Assembly (NCBI GenBank): GCA_035651455.1
Contig: DASRFR010000029.1
Coordinates: forward strand, 62,001-126,000
From: DASRFR01 sp035651455
Lineage (GTDB): Bacteria > Acidobacteriota > Terriglobia > Terriglobales > Acidobacteriaceae
Direction: 5' to 3'
Length of the DNA stretch: 64,000 bases
Within the stretch, counting starts at the first letter, position 1; each line of letters starts with the position of its first letter. The notes under the pieces are model-generated. The model was not told where the DNA came from. It saw nothing but the letters and a program-made list of their open reading frames with translations, and searched no databases. The position numbers were made by a program, and so were the translations under genes. Shown here piece after piece: positions 1-8,747 of this stretch.

Positions 1-8
1 AAAGCGCT

Positions 9-26
9 GGCGGCGAATTCGCCGCC
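9..26. repeat. 18-bp perfect palindrome at the window's left edge
   Basis: GGCGGCGAATTCGCCGCC is fully self-complementary. It lies about 50 bases before the first gene and may belong to the end of an upstream transcript that is outside the window. No U-tract follows, so it is not called a terminator. Confidence 0.4.
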
Positions 27-77
27 GGCCGCATCGTAAGGATCACTGTTAACCGGTAAAACACAAGGAGCACTCTT

Positions 78-341
78 ATGGCAACTCAAGCATGCACTCA
101 TGTTGGAGAAATCCGAAAAGTAAAACCCAGCGCCCAAGGATGCGAGGAGTGCCTGAAAACGGGAGACTCGTGGGTCCATTTGCGCGAGTGTCTGATTTGC
201 GGGCACGTGGGCTGCTGCGACTCATCCAAGAATAAGCACGCAACGAAGCACTTCCAGCACACGCATCATGCCGTCATGCAGTCATTTGAGCCCGGAGAAA
301 ACTGGCGGTGGTGCTACGTGGACCAGATTTATCTGGATTGA
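78..341 (+). CDS. UBP-type zinc-finger domain protein
   Basis: An 87-residue protein that is essentially one ZnF-UBP domain. Candidate zinc ligands are C6, H8, C22, C25, C38, C41, C46/C47, H54, H58 and H61-H64, in the usual order C-x-H, CxxC, CxxC, then clustered histidines. In eukaryotes this fold binds the C-terminus of ubiquitin. Bacterial stand-alone copies are common, but their ligand and role are not settled, so no function is assigned. The start is supported by AAGGAG about 8 bases upstream of the ATG. The gene stands alone; the next gene is proline dehydrogenase with a regulatory-looking gap between them. Confidence 0.85.
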   Translation: MATQACTHVGEIRKVKPSAQGCEECLKTGDSWVHLRECLICGHVGCCDSSKNKHATKHFQHTHHAVMQSFEPGENWRWCYVDQIYLD

Positions 342-380
342 CCGAAACACTGTTCGCGATATTTAACTCGCTTGAGTTTT

Positions 381-398
381 GTGCCGGGGGTCCGGCAC
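381..398. repeat. 7-bp stem hairpin after the zinc-finger gene
   Basis: GTGCCGG-gggt-CCGGCAC is a perfect GC-rich stem with a 4-base loop, 40 bases after the zinc-finger stop. It is preceded by TTTT rather than followed by it on the plus strand, so intrinsic termination is doubtful. It may simply bound the mRNA 3' end. Confidence 0.4.
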
Positions 399-439
399 CC
401 CGGCCTGTGACGGCCGTCATACCTCGCCTGTGCCTGGTT

Positions 440-463
440 TGTGATACAAATTTCTGTGATACA
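440..463. promoter_or_regulatory. Direct repeat TGTGATACA x2 upstream of proline dehydrogenase
   Basis: TGTGATACA occurs at 440-448 and again at 455-463, a 15-base period. TGTGA is the CRP half-site, but the repeats here are direct, not inverted. The location 50-75 bases before the preferred proline dehydrogenase start suggests an operator. It also argues against the GTG at 441 being the true start. Confidence 0.35.
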
Positions 464-515
464 CAATGCCAGTGCTCGACATTTTTCGCTCTCACCTTTT
501 CTGCCCGGGCGACCG

Positions 516-1442
516 GTGCTGAGGGCATCTTTCATAGCTCTTTCTGAGAGCCGCTCCCTGCGCCAGGTAGCGGAGCGGTCCAGTTTCGGCCAGCGGATCT
601 CCAGCCGCTTTGTGGCAGGAACCCAGGTTGAAGACGCTCTGCGCGTAGCCGACGTTGTGAACCGTAGCGGCGCGACGGTATCCATCGACAATCTCGGGGA
701 AAATGTCACTAATGCCCAGGAGGCGCGCGCCAGCGCGGCACTCTACCATGAACTGCTGGATGCCATCGCGCAACGTCAGTTGAAAGCAAATATCAGTCTG
801 AAGCTCACTCACATGGGCTTCGATGTGGACGAAGATCTTGCCTATGACCTGGTCACCGGACTTGTGGCGAAGGCCGCCAGCATGTCGCCCCGGAACTTTG
901 TGCGCGTCGATATGGAAGGTTCGGCATACAGGCAGCGCACCCTTGATTTCGTGCACAAGCTGCATGGCGCGCCCGGAAATGCCGGCTCCGTGGGAGCTGT
1001 CATTCAGGCATACATGCGCCGCGCGGAAGACGACGTTCAGAAACTGATCACTGAAGGAATTCGCATCCGCCTGTGTAAGGGTGCCTACAAGGAGCCGCCG
1101 GAGATTGCCTTTCAGAAGAAATACGAAGTGGATGACAACTATGTCAGGCTGATGAAAATTTTGATGAAGAGCGGCATCTATCATGGGCTGGCGACGCACG
1201 ACGAAGACATCATCAACCAGGCTAAAGCGTTTGCCACCCGCGAGAACATTGCGCGCGATTCCTTTGAATTCCAGATGCTTTATGGCATACGTCGGGATCT
1301 TCAGCAAGGGCTAGTCCGCGATGGATGGGGCATGCGAGTGTACATTCCCTTCGGTACCGAGTGGTACCCCTACTACATGCGGCGGCTCGCCGAACGCCCT
1401 GCTAACGTCTTCTTCATCGTCAAGAATTTTTTCCGAAACTAA
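516..1442 (+). CDS. Proline dehydrogenase (FAD-dependent)
   Basis: Oxidises L-proline to pyrroline-5-carboxylate using FAD, the first step of proline catabolism; a monofunctional ProDH, not the long bifunctional PutA. Family motifs are in order across the barrel: KLTHMG, VRVDMEGS, RLCKGAYKEP, ATHDE, and the C-terminal substrate/flavin segment YIPFGTEWYPYYMRRLAERPAN. From the GTG at 516 the product is about 308 residues, the usual size. The frame is open from a GTG at 441, but that extension lacks similarity and would cover the TGTGATACA repeats. No strong ribosome site precedes either codon, so the start is the weak point. No P5C dehydrogenase gene is adjacent. Confidence 0.88.
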   Translation: MLRASFIALSESRSLRQVAERSSFGQRISSRFVAGTQVEDALRVADVVNRSGATVSIDNLGENVTNAQEARASAALYHELLDAIAQRQLKANISLKLTHMGFDVDEDLAYDLVTGLVAKAASMSPRNFVRVDMEGSAYRQRTLDFVHKLHGAPGNAGSVGAVIQAYMRRAEDDVQKLITEGIRIRLCKGAYKEPPEIAFQKKYEVDDNYVRLMKILMKSGIYHGLATHDEDIINQAKAFATRENIARDSFEFQMLYGIRRDLQQGLVRDGWGMRVYIPFGTEWYPYYMRRLAERPANVFFIVKNFFRN

Positions 1443-1580
1443 GTCTTATATCGAACCGAGCGGCTGCCGCCTGTACAGGCTTCACCCGATTGCCCTGCTG
1501 AGCGGCAAGTGAGACTCTGGCGCGACGCAGAGCCTGCCGATTTCTGGCCCCGCCGTTAACCCACAAAGGTGTTTTCTGCC

Positions 1581-3179
1581 ATGAAGAAGTACGTAAACTC
1601 CCCTTTCCCTTTCGCATTGGCTGCGGTCGTGCTGGCATTAATCACTCTGCTTTCCTTTCGAACGCGGGCAGCCGATTCAATTTCCACCCCCTCCCCAAGC
1701 TGGCCATTTTCGGGGCAGAGCCTTGCGAATCTGTGGAGCCAACCGGCGGAGATGGCCATTGACCGCTCGAACGTGAACACGCTCGTGGTCAAATGGGTCT
1801 TTGCTACCGGTGGAGATGTCTCCGCGACACCCACGGTCGCCGGTAACGTGGTGTACTTTCCGGATTGGGCCGGCAATCTTTATGCGGTCGCCGCGGAGAC
1901 CGGAAGCCTCATGTGGTCGCACCAGATTTCTGACTATAACGGAGTGGCCGGGTCAGTCACGCGGGTCAGCCCGGCTGTTTCCGGCAATACCCTATTCATT
2001 GGCGATACGCAAAGCTTTTCGGCCGCACACAATGGCGCCAACCTCATCGCGATTGACCGAAACACCGGGAATCGATTGTGGATCACGGAGGTGGAAACCC
2101 ATCCTGCAGCGCTCATCACTGGATCGCCGGTAGTCGTAAATGGTGTCGTCTACCAGGCTATTTCCTCCATGGAGGAAGCGCTGGCGTCGTACTCGAATTA
2201 TGCGTGCTGCACGTTCCGTGGAAGCGTGGTGGCGGTGAATGCTGCCAGCGGCAAAAAACTGTGGCAGACCTACGATGTTCCGGACAATGGGGGCAAAGTC
2301 GGCTCCTACAGCGGCGGGGCAATCTGGCAGCCCCCTGCGATCGATACCACCCGCGGATTGCTCTACATCGGCACGGGGAACAACTACACCGTCCCTTCGC
2401 AGGTGGAACAGTGCGAGAAATACGTAATCACTCATCATCTGAACCGGATCTGCACCGCGGTGAATGACCATGCGGACAGTGCGCTGGCGCTCAACCTGCA
2501 AACCGGGGCCATCAAGTGGACGAAAAAACTTCGCGGCTACGATGTGTGGAACGCTGCTTGTGAAAACCCTCGACCCGGAATCAATTGCCCTTCCCCGGAA
2601 GGTCCCGACTACGACCTTCCCGGAGCCGGGCCGAATCTGGTCGGAAAGATCGTCGGCTTCGGGCAGAAGAGTGGAATCTACTGGGCGCTGAATCCCAGTA
2701 CCGGCGCGATTGTCTGGAGCCAGTTGGTTGGCCCGGGCGGCTCCATCGGCGGCATAGAGTGGGGCACGGCCAGCGACGGCACGCACATTTTTGTCGCCAT
2801 CGCCGATGCAGATGGCAAACAGTACACGCTCCTGCCGTCAGGCCAGCAAATCAATTGGGGATCGTGGAGCGCGCTGGATGCCGCGACAGGAAAGATTCTG
2901 TGGCAGACAGCCGATCCGACCCAGGGAACTATGGACCTCTCCTCCGTAAGCGTGGCTAACGGCGTGATGTATGCCGGTTCGTTTGATGCCACAGGACACA
3001 TGTACGCGCTCAACAGCGCAACCGGACAAATTTTGTGGAGCTATGCCAGCGGCGGCTCGGTGATTGACGCGCCTTCGATCGTCAACGGCGTTCTCTACTG
3101 GGGATCCGGTTACCGGAAAGAAGCTCCCGGAACTGGGAATAACAAGGTCTATGCCTTTGCCCTTCCGGCCGGCAACTGA
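1581..3179 (+). CDS. Exported PQQ-binding-like beta-propeller protein (quinoprotein dehydrogenase family)
   Basis: About 532 residues with a signal peptide (MKKY, hydrophobic residues 10-25, cleavage near RAADS). The rest is a run of propeller blades with the 'A.D..TG..LW' quinoprotein signature repeated about seven times (for example YAVAAETGSLMW, IDRNTGNRLW, LDAATGKILW). It resembles the polyvinyl-alcohol-dehydrogenase branch of PQQ alcohol dehydrogenases. A vicinal cysteine pair (C209-C210 in YACCTFRG) is present; adjacent cysteines forming a disulfide over PQQ are known in methanol dehydrogenase. The start is the ATG at 1581 with AAAGGTG upstream; an in-frame GTG at 1569 lies too close to that site. 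The substrate is unknown. It converges on a paralogue with no base between the two stops. Confidence 0.82.
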   Translation: MKKYVNSPFPFALAAVVLALITLLSFRTRAADSISTPSPSWPFSGQSLANLWSQPAEMAIDRSNVNTLVVKWVFATGGDVSATPTVAGNVVYFPDWAGNLYAVAAETGSLMWSHQISDYNGVAGSVTRVSPAVSGNTLFIGDTQSFSAAHNGANLIAIDRNTGNRLWITEVETHPAALITGSPVVVNGVVYQAISSMEEALASYSNYACCTFRGSVVAVNAASGKKLWQTYDVPDNGGKVGSYSGGAIWQPPAIDTTRGLLYIGTGNNYTVPSQVEQCEKYVITHHLNRICTAVNDHADSALALNLQTGAIKWTKKLRGYDVWNAACENPRPGINCPSPEGPDYDLPGAGPNLVGKIVGFGQKSGIYWALNPSTGAIVWSQLVGPGGSIGGIEWGTASDGTHIFVAIADADGKQYTLLPSGQQINWGSWSALDAATGKILWQTADPTQGTMDLSSVSVANGVMYAGSFDATGHMYALNSATGQILWSYASGGSVIDAPSIVNGVLYWGSGYRKEAPGTGNNKVYAFALPAGN

Positions 3180-5090
3180 TTACTCATCGTCTGGACCAAA
3201 GGCCAGCAGCACATTACCCGCAAGATCGTTCGTGTATCCCGATTGCACGTACACCATGCCATCGGCGATCGCTGGCCCAGCTCCGTTAAGCGATCCACCG
3301 CGCGCAGTCACACTGTTGATGGTAGAGAAATCCTGAACAGTGTTGAAATCCCAGATGATCAGGCCGTTGCTCGTGTCGTAAGCCCGTAGATGCCCATCCA
3401 GGGAGCCGGCAAAAACCACCCCCGGAATCGCGGTGGGGGGCGCCATCTGCGCGGAACTGCAGCCGGGTTGGCCGGTGCAATCCGGCTTCGGGGGAGGACT
3501 GACCCACACTTTCGCTCCGGTTTTCAGATTCAAGGCAAAAAGACCGCCACCGGCTTCCGGGTTGGTATCTTTCCAATCCGAGAGCGGCACGTAGGCATAG
3601 TCGCGATCGAGGGCCGCGCCCCATTCAATGCCGCCGAGCGGCCCACCCGTGCCGATGCGGGTTTGCCACAAAATTTTCCCGTGGGCCTGCACGTCGAGCG
3701 CATACACGACCCCTGATTTTTGCGACGCAATAACGATGTCACGGCCGTCCTTAAGCGTATGAAGCGCGGGCGGCGCGCCAAAGTCAAGATCGTTGCCGGG
3801 TGCGTCGGGACAGTTTGCCTTGGAATCGGCGATGCACGAGATGTTCCATAGATCTTTAGGGTTGAGTTGGCGCGACCAGAGCACTCTGCCGGAGGCCATG
3901 TCGAACGCCACAACAGCGTCCGAGGTCGAGCCCGCGGGCTCGGAATAATTATTTCCTGTTGCCACATAGATGGCCCTGCGGCGAAGGTCTGCTGTGGGTG
4001 TCGACCAGACAGCCGCCCCGGACGGTCCCCACATCTGCATTCCGAGTGCGTTCAGCCGGGTGCGGTGCGGCTGCTCGGGAATCGTATAGCCTTGCCATAT
4101 TCGCTTGCCGGAGTTTGCATCCAGCGCGACTACGCTGCCGCGAAAGGTGCAACACGGATACTTGGGGTCGATCGCCGCACCTTCTTCCCCGGAAGAAATT
4201 GGAACAAAAAGGCGGCTTCCCAGCAATAACGGTGAGCCCGTGATGCGAGCTGCGGGATGGGAATCGGGACGCACTTTCCAGACCAACGATCCACTCGGCA
4301 CCGACACCGAATACACATTTCCATTGGTGTCGCCGAAGTAGGCGAAGCGACCGTCGTTGTCGACGGATATGGCGGTCTTCACCGTGGCTGAAGCTCTATA
4401 GCTCCAGTACATGCAGCCGGTGTGTGCGTCCAGCGAGTACACAGTCCCGTTTTCGCTGCCGGCAAAAATTCTTCCGCCATACACGGTGACTTGGCCGAAA
4501 GTGGCAGCCGCTCCGTCGAAGCCGAACGCCCAGCGCAGCTTCAGCCTGCGCACTCGATCGCGATTCAGACCTGCTGAAGAGGCGGGTTGAAAACGGCTGT
4601 TGTCAGCACTGACTCCCCACCCCGCCCAGACTGCGCCTTCCAGGTTGGGCAGAAGTCCGGGAGAACATGCCCCCGCCATAGATCCTCTTGGAGACTTGTC
4701 CGGAGGCGCAAGATAGACGGCGACAGCCAGTTGTTCAGCGCCGCTGAGGTGATCTCCTTGCGACTTCATTTTCCCATTTTGCAGGGCCGCCAAAATGAAC
4801 GGTTTGGACATCCGATGCAGCGCTTCCGGCGAAGGTGCGCGAGTGCCGCTGTCCGGACGATGGCATCCCGCGCAATTGCGCTCGAAAACGATCCGGCCAT
4901 TCACCCGTGTGGCGCGCCTTACCGTGCGCGCGAACAGCCACACGAGTGTGGGAGAAAACAACAACAGCACAAGAATTGCCGTCCGGCTTTGCCACACTAC
5001 TCGCGATGCGCGCCACCAGGCGGCGCGCAGCCTGCGTCGATTCTGTGCTCTCACTGCGCCCCCGCGTTCAAAGCGAAGAAGGACCCGCAA
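3180..5090 (-). CDS. Membrane-anchored cytochrome c / PQQ-type beta-propeller fusion protein
   Basis: About 636 residues. An N-terminal anchor (about residues 36-56) is followed by a c-type heme site CAGCH (C73, C76, H77), then a PQQ-type propeller paralogous to the neighbouring gene, including the same vicinal cysteines in PCCTFRGSVVA. The expected role is a periplasmic dehydrogenase that passes electrons from PQQ to its own heme. Shared landmarks with the neighbour include ITGSP, TGNNY and GGIEWG. The frame opens at a TTG (5090); a GTG about 36 bases inside, preceded by GGGGG, is an alternative, and neither is convincing. The two stop codons touch exactly (3179/3180), so the two transcripts must overlap or terminate within each other's coding sequence. 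The substrate is not deducible. Confidence 0.8.
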   Translation of the reverse strand: MRVLLRFERGGAVRAQNRRRLRAAWWRASRVVWQSRTAILVLLLFSPTLVWLFARTVRRATRVNGRIVFERNCAGCHRPDSGTRAPSPEALHRMSKPFILAALQNGKMKSQGDHLSGAEQLAVAVYLAPPDKSPRGSMAGACSPGLLPNLEGAVWAGWGVSADNSRFQPASSAGLNRDRVRRLKLRWAFGFDGAAATFGQVTVYGGRIFAGSENGTVYSLDAHTGCMYWSYRASATVKTAISVDNDGRFAYFGDTNGNVYSVSVPSGSLVWKVRPDSHPAARITGSPLLLGSRLFVPISSGEEGAAIDPKYPCCTFRGSVVALDANSGKRIWQGYTIPEQPHRTRLNALGMQMWGPSGAAVWSTPTADLRRRAIYVATGNNYSEPAGSTSDAVVAFDMASGRVLWSRQLNPKDLWNISCIADSKANCPDAPGNDLDFGAPPALHTLKDGRDIVIASQKSGVVYALDVQAHGKILWQTRIGTGGPLGGIEWGAALDRDYAYVPLSDWKDTNPEAGGGLFALNLKTGAKVWVSPPPKPDCTGQPGCSSAQMAPPTAIPGVVFAGSLDGHLRAYDTSNGLIIWDFNTVQDFSTINSVTARGGSLNGAGPAIADGMVYVQSGYTNDLAGNVLLAFGPDDE

Positions 5091-5129
5091 GACAAAATCC
5101 GAGAACCATGAAACATCTGGCAGACAGAA

Positions 5130-5249
5130 TTAAAGCTCGGTGAAGAAGCGGGAAGCCAGGACGTCTCGAAGATGTGTGGCACTGTCCACATACAGGCTTG
5201 CAGTTTGGTGCTTCCAAGTGGCTGCAGCGAGGACACGATACTTTTCCAT
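5130..5249 (-). CDS. Possible 39-residue small protein (unrecognised)
   Basis: A short reading frame starts at ATG 5249 with AGGA about 7 bases upstream and ends at TAA 5130. Its predicted product begins MEKYRVLAAATWKHQ and ends RFFTEL. It lies directly upstream of the cytochrome c/quinoprotein gene on the same strand. GC at third codon positions is only about one half, below that of neighbouring genes, so coding is uncertain. No domain is recognised. It could be a leader peptide or chance. The rest of the gap (5250-5418) shows nothing else. Confidence 0.25.
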   Translation of the reverse strand: MEKYRVLAAATWKHQTASLYVDSATHLRDVLASRFFTEL

Positions 5250-5418
5250 TTCAAGTCCTGCTAAATAAAAGATGATGCCCTTTGCCGGAACGTTGCATGT
5301 TTCAGGCGTCAGGCATGGAAGCTCGTACCGTATTTCTGAGGATTACGTGCTGTAGGCGAAAGTTGGGCCGCGGCGATGTGGATGGCAGGAGCTTGCGCAA
5401 CCTGTAAAGACAATAACA

Positions 5419-5442
5419 CAGGCCGAGCTTATGCCCGGCCTG
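5419..5442 (-). terminator. Hairpin downstream of the Crp/Fnr gene
   Basis: CAGGCCG / CGGCCTG forms a perfect 7-bp stem with a 10-base loop, 26 bases past the regulator's stop. Read on the minus strand it is followed by a T-rich stretch (TGTTATTGTCTTT), a modest but acceptable intrinsic terminator. Confidence 0.5.
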
Positions 5443-5468
5443 GAGTGGGGGAGCGCAGTGCAAACCAT

Positions 5469-6260
5469 TTACTGATAGGCAATATTTTCCAAACTCGTTC
5501 TGTTTCGAAGCACGAATGTCGAGCCGCTCAATTCCGCTATCTGGCGTTTCTTCAGATCACTCATTATACGAGTCACGGTCTCGCGAGAAGAACCGATCAG
5601 TTGCGCCATTTCTTCATGCGTTAAGGCAAGCTTGACTCGCGTTACACCATCGCTAACCCGCCCATCCGCAGAAAATTGCAGCAGCAGGCGCGCCAGCTTT
5701 TCCGAAGCGGAATGCGACAGCCCAATGGAGCGGATGACGTCGTACGCAGATTGGCAATCGCGGCTGAGATGTTGCGCGGCCTGCAAGCATGCATCGCCAT
5801 TTTCCTTCAGAAAACGCAGGAAATCCTCGCGGGAAATGTAAGCCAATTGGGAGGGCTGCAAGGTTTCGACTGTGAGCTCATGCGCCGTTCCACTAACCAC
5901 CGAATGCATGCCGATGATCTCGCCGGCTTGGGCGATCTTCAGGATCAGGGTTTTGCCTTCGCTATTCGTCGTGTACATCTTGACGCGGCCATGGCAAACC
6001 AGATAAACGCCACGCGCAGCCTGCCCCTCCATCAAAACGAGCGCGCCCTCGGGATACGCGGTCGTGTGCTTTATGGCATCCAGGCTTTTCACCGCAGGTT
6101 GCGACAGGTTGCAGAAGAATTTGCTGTTCCGCAGCTTGCAGTTTTGGCAGTGATCCACCACGGGAAGACCATATGGCGAAGTCGCCTTCAAGTGAGCCTC
6201 TTCGACAAAGTGGAAAGGGGCCAAATCCGACACGGTTGCTGCCATCGTCGCGCTCGCCAT
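5469..6260 (-). CDS. Crp/Fnr family transcriptional regulator with N-terminal cysteines
   Basis: About 263 residues: an N-terminal segment with C-x2-C-x8-C (HCQNC...FFC), a cyclic-nucleotide-binding-like barrel (ALVLMEGQAARGVYLVCHG), a dimer helix, and a winged helix (LTHEEMAQLIGSSRETVTRI). The N-terminal cysteines plus one in the barrel recall FNR, which holds an oxygen-sensitive 4Fe-4S cluster, but the spacing differs (FNR has C-x2-C-x5-C). The recognition helix has the CRP-like RE-x3-R, so a TGTGA-type half-site is the likely target. The chosen ATG (6260) has GGAGG four bases upstream; an ATG nine codons earlier has only pyrimidines before it. It lies downstream of the hybrid kinase on the same strand, 258 bases or more apart, probably with its own promoter. 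Oxygen or redox sensing is inferred. Confidence 0.85.
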   Translation of the reverse strand: MASATMAATVSDLAPFHFVEEAHLKATSPYGLPVVDHCQNCKLRNSKFFCNLSQPAVKSLDAIKHTTAYPEGALVLMEGQAARGVYLVCHGRVKMYTTNSEGKTLILKIAQAGEIIGMHSVVSGTAHELTVETLQPSQLAYISREDFLRFLKENGDACLQAAQHLSRDCQSAYDVIRSIGLSHSASEKLARLLLQFSADGRVSDGVTRVKLALTHEEMAQLIGSSRETVTRIMSDLKKRQIAELSGSTFVLRNRTSLENIAYQ

Positions 6261-6545
6261 AAACCCTCCAAAGCCTCTTGGACACATTCTGGAGGAGGTA
6301 AGGGCACGCCGTCTGCCAAAGCCGTCACATTTCGGCTATTGGGCTCAACTGTTACAAACAATGAGCTTTATGGAAGATCGGGAATTGCAGGATCGGAGTA
6401 TGTCCCAGGAGTGCCACTGCGGGCTGCGTGTTTTGGCACACTGCTGTGTGATCGCCATCACTCTTTACTGTGATTGTTCGGGGCTGCCAGGGGTAGTTGC
6501 TCGGGGCCGCCGCTTAGCCGAGGGTCCAAAACTGAAACCTCGTGG

Positions 6546-8543
6546 TTACTCTAGCGCCCTGTGAATAGTTTTCAGCAAGGCCGCGCGGGTATAGGGCTTC
6601 TCTAGCAGCTGGATCCAAGGTTGCAGCACGTCGCTTTGCGAGATCAGCTCCCCGGTGTAGCCCGACGTATATACGACCCGTATTTGTGGATGGGCTTCGT
6701 GCATTTTTGCGACTAATTGCGGGCCGCTCATGCCTCGCATCACAACATCCGTAATCATCAGATCGATGCCTGGATGATTTGATCCGAGCAGGTCGAGCGC
6801 AGCCTGGCCGCCCTCCGCTTCCAAGACCAAATAGCCGTGCTCCTCCAGCATCTGCCGCGTCAATACCCGCATCATCTCGTCGTCTTCAACCAACAATATG
6901 GTAGTCCCGTGCGCCGCTGGAACGACCGGTTCGGTTTCTACAGCCGATACTTCCCCAATCTTGTGGGCCACGGATGGAAAGTAAAGCCGGAACGTGGTTC
7001 CCCGGCCTGGTTCGCTGTAGACCCAAATATGTCCTCCAGCCTGCTGGACAATTCCATACACGGTCGAGAGTCCCAGGCCGGTACCTTTCCCAACTTCCTT
7101 AGTGGTAAAGAATGGCTCGAAGATGCGCGATCGAGTAGCTTCGTCCATGCCGGTTCCTGTGTCGCTGACCGCGAGGCATACATACTGACCGTGCGTTAGC
7201 GGCGGATGCTGCTGGGCAAGGGACTCATCAAACTCGACAACTGAGCTCTCGAGGATCAGTTTGCCGCCGCGAGGCATGGCATCTCGGGCGTTGACTGCCA
7301 GGTTCAGAACAATCTGGTCCAGTTGACCGGAATCCGCTTCCAGAAACGCAGGCTGCGACTTGGCATTCAGCACAATCTCAACATCGTCTCCCATCAAAGG
7401 ACGCAGCAGCTTGACCACTTCTTTCAGACGTTCATTCAGATTGAGCACCGTGGGCTGAACTACCTGTTTTCGGCTGAAAGCTAGTAATTGCCGGGTGAGA
7501 GTTGCCCCGCGTTCGGCCGCCTTTGTAATGTTTTCCAGGTACGCCGGGGGGGTAGTGGCGGGCAGACGCGAGCGCAGCAGCTCGGTGCAGGCGGTAATAA
7601 TTCCCAGGATGTTATTGAAATCATGGGCCACTCCTCCTGCCAGCCGCCCCACCGCCTCCATCTTCTGCGCCTGACGAAATTGTTCCTCGGCCCGCTTCTG
7701 GTCGGTAATGTCGCGAGCGATGACGGAGGCTCCTACAATTTTTCCCGTGTGTTCGCGTATGGGAGAGATTGAGAGCGAAATGTTGAGGTGCCTCCCGTCT
7801 TTCGTCACACGCACCGATTCGTAGTGCTCGATTCGTTGTCCTCGCTTGATTTTTTCTAGAATGCGGGGAATTTCATCGGGCCGGTCCGGGGGCACAATCT
7901 TCGATATGGGCTTGCCCAGCATTTCCTCAGCCGTGTAGCCATAAATATGTTCCGCTCCTTTGTTCCATGCGGTGATGATGCCGTCCAGAGTTTTGCCGAT
8001 GATGGCGTCTTCCGACGAGTCGACGATGGACGCGAGCTGATTTCGATATTCAGATAGCTGTTGGCTGGTGCGACGACTCAGTTCTTCGTGAGCTGCGCGC
8101 AACTCGTTCTCGATATTTTTGCGATCGGTAATATCGCGTATGGCGCTCAGCACCAGCATGCCCTGATCCGAAGGTACGGGGCTAAGGCTGATCTCGACAG
8201 GAAACTCGGATCCGTCACGGCGAGTCCCGTAGAGGTCGAGCCCTGCACCCATGCGCCGGATCTTGGGTTGGCCCACGAAGCTCTCTCGGTGCTTCTCATG
8301 TCGCTGGCGATAACGGCTCGGCACCAGCATTTCGATTCCGTTACCGATCAGCTCAGCTTTTGAATATCCAAACATTGCCTCAGTTTGTGAATTGACCTGC
8401 ACGATTTTCCCGGCCTCGTCCACTGCTACCAGCGCATCAGGCACGCTTTCAATGAATTCCGGCGACACAATCGTGTCGAAAACAGTTTGGCCGGGAGAAG
8501 AGCCAGGTGTGGCTTTACGACGCTTCGGCACTCGGACGGACAT
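6546..8543 (-). CDS. PAS-PAS hybrid sensor histidine kinase with C-terminal receiver domain
   Basis: 665 residues and no membrane segments, so cytosolic. Order: PAS 1 (about 27-140), PAS 2 (about 168-285, each followed by a PAC-type DITDRK/DITDQK end), HisKA with phospho-acceptor H307 in GGVAHDFNN, HATPase with N-box (NARDAMPRGG), G1 (DTGTGMD) and G2 (GKGTGLGLSTVYG), then a receiver (about 547-660) with acidic pocket E553/D554/D555, phospho-acceptor D599 and K649. The kinase probably autophosphorylates and passes phosphate to its own receiver or to a separate partner. No output regulator is next door; the downstream Crp/Fnr gene is the nearest candidate by position only. The start at 8543 is an ATG; no alternative is needed. 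Confidence 0.9.
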   Translation of the reverse strand: MSVRVPKRRKATPGSSPGQTVFDTIVSPEFIESVPDALVAVDEAGKIVQVNSQTEAMFGYSKAELIGNGIEMLVPSRYRQRHEKHRESFVGQPKIRRMGAGLDLYGTRRDGSEFPVEISLSPVPSDQGMLVLSAIRDITDRKNIENELRAAHEELSRRTSQQLSEYRNQLASIVDSSEDAIIGKTLDGIITAWNKGAEHIYGYTAEEMLGKPISKIVPPDRPDEIPRILEKIKRGQRIEHYESVRVTKDGRHLNISLSISPIREHTGKIVGASVIARDITDQKRAEEQFRQAQKMEAVGRLAGGVAHDFNNILGIITACTELLRSRLPATTPPAYLENITKAAERGATLTRQLLAFSRKQVVQPTVLNLNERLKEVVKLLRPLMGDDVEIVLNAKSQPAFLEADSGQLDQIVLNLAVNARDAMPRGGKLILESSVVEFDESLAQQHPPLTHGQYVCLAVSDTGTGMDEATRSRIFEPFFTTKEVGKGTGLGLSTVYGIVQQAGGHIWVYSEPGRGTTFRLYFPSVAHKIGEVSAVETEPVVPAAHGTTILLVEDDEMMRVLTRQMLEEHGYLVLEAEGGQAALDLLGSNHPGIDLMITDVVMRGMSGPQLVAKMHEAHPQIRVVYTSGYTGELISQSDVLQPWIQLLEKPYTRAALLKTIHRALE

Positions 8544-8747
8544 ACGGAGTGATGTGAAAAGGAAATGGGCTGACCGAAGCGACTCGGCCCCGCCAAGTAT
8601 TTGGCCCTCGGAGACCCTTGCGTTGGATTATCGTACCCAGACCTCAAGGAGTCAACGGAGATCCGTCATGCCGGCGGTAAATGTCAAGAGAATAGGCTCA
8701 GGAGAAATATCGTGCTGCTGATATATCGGCAGTTGTCCGGCCGCGCG

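Noticed and set aside
492..1307. 271-codon open frame on the minus strand
   Set aside because: Lies wholly within proline dehydrogenase, which has clear family motifs; no domain is seen in the antisense product.
1992..2786. 264-codon minus-strand frame in the first quinoprotein gene
   Set aside because: Antisense to propeller repeats; Arg-rich, motif-free product.
5091..5468. Riboswitch or further gene in the gap before the Crp/Fnr gene
   Set aside because: Apart from the weak 39-codon frame and the terminator hairpin, no conserved RNA motif is visible.
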